Below are positions 63,376 through 64,000 of a stretch of DNA of 64,000 nucleotides, piece by piece (positions within the stretch are counted from its first letter, which is position 1; every line of letters starts with the position of its first letter). This DNA comes from Paraspadella gotoi. Taxonomy: Eukaryota > Chaetognatha. Where the stretch lies: assembly GCA_051294375.1 (NCBI GenBank), contig CM119265.1:26351472-26415471 (forward strand), read 5' to 3'. The translations under genes and the position numbers were made by a program. The notes below the pieces were generated by a model, which did not search any database, had not been told where the DNA came from, and saw only the letters and a list, made by a program, of their open reading frames with translations.

Positions 63376-63958
63376 NNNNNNNNNNNNNNNNNNNNNNNNN
63401 NNNNNNNNNNNNNNNNNNNNNNNNNNNNNNNNNNNNNNNNNNNNNNNNNNNNNNNNNNNNNNNNNNNNNNNNNNNNNNNNNNNNNNNNNNNNNNNNNNNN
63501 NNNNNNNNNNNNNNNNNNNNNNNNNNNNNNNNNNNNNNNNNNNNNNNNNNNNNNNNNNNNNNNNNNNNNNNNNNNNNNNNNNNNNNNNNNNNNNNNNNNN
63601 NNNNNNNNNNNNNNNNNNNNNNNNNNNNNNNNNNNNNNNNNNNNNNNNNNNNNNNNNNNNNNNNNNNNNNNNNNNNNNNNNNNNNNNNNNNNNNNNNNNN
63701 NNNNNNNNNNNNNNNNNNNNNNNNNNNNNNNNNNNNNNNNNNNNNNNNNNNNNNNNNNNNNNNNNNNNNNNNNNNNNNNNNNNNNNNNNNNNNNNNNNNN
63801 NNNNNNNNNNNNNNNNNNNNNNNNNNNNNNNNNNNNNNNNNNNNNNNNNNNNNNNNNNNNNNNNNNNNNNNNNNNNNNNNNNNNNNNNNNNNNNNNNNNN
63901 NNNNNNNNNNNNNNNNNNNNNNNNNNNNNNNNNNNNNNNNNNNNNNNNNNNNNNNNNN
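63376..63958. other. Assembly gap of 583 N
   Basis: Unknown sequence. Only 42 bases follow it. Confidence 0.95.
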
Positions 63959-64000
63959 GTATTTTTTATCTGAACTTGATCTGGAATGAAACTTATGATT

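Overview
This is a eukaryotic, almost certainly metazoan and probably invertebrate, genomic window. Genes have introns with GT/AG boundaries, non-coding DNA is AT-rich and crowded with (CT)n/(GA)n microsatellites, there is a BEL/Pao LTR retrotransposon, and two tRNA-like (SINE-like) segments are present. There is no operon structure, no CRISPR array and nothing bacterial. I cannot name the species.

Layout. (1) 1-7.1 kb holds the 3' half of a CLCN6-type chloride/proton exchanger gene on the + strand: seven exons between 1631 and 6792, with GC-rich exons in AT-rich introns. Its left part (about 1-1490) is a noisy inverted copy of exons 1-2, so the 5' half of the gene is missing. (2) 7.1-9.1 kb is non-coding, with one eroded LINE reverse-transcriptase scrap. 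(3) 9.1-11.5 kb is XKR-A, an intact intronless 789-codon gene for a multipass membrane protein that looks XK-related (XKR-like). (4) 11.5-31.5 kb is a set of inverted copies: XKR-A and its 3' flank are repeated in reverse at 25.0-29.08 kb, and XKR-B with both flanks is repeated in reverse at about 15.1-24.0 kb. (5) 31.6-34.1 kb is XKR-B, a second intact relative, whose last codons are interrupted by a 9.9-kb BEL/Pao element (33,968-43,861) with 5-bp target duplications. (6) 43.9-59.5 kb holds the XKR-B 3' flank, then further inverted and direct copies of that flank and of a third, broken relative (XKR-C). It also holds a miniature LTR element whose internal part is mostly tRNA-like. (7) 59.5-64 kb is non-coding, with tandem repeats and two large assembly gaps.

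How it fits together. The window has two real gene systems: one CLCN6-like transporter gene, and a local family of XKR-like intronless genes (A and B intact, C broken) amplified as inverted and direct segments. Several copies carry dense one-base indels and meet at 25-N gaps, which looks like uncorrected long-read gap filling, fold-back reads or unmerged haplotypes. Not all of it can be pure artefact. The BEL/Pao insertion is present in one XKR-B copy and absent from two others, and the miniature LTR element is present as two-LTR, solo-LTR and empty versions. These are genuine structural alleles or paralogues. All family assignments come from reading motifs by eye; no database search was run.
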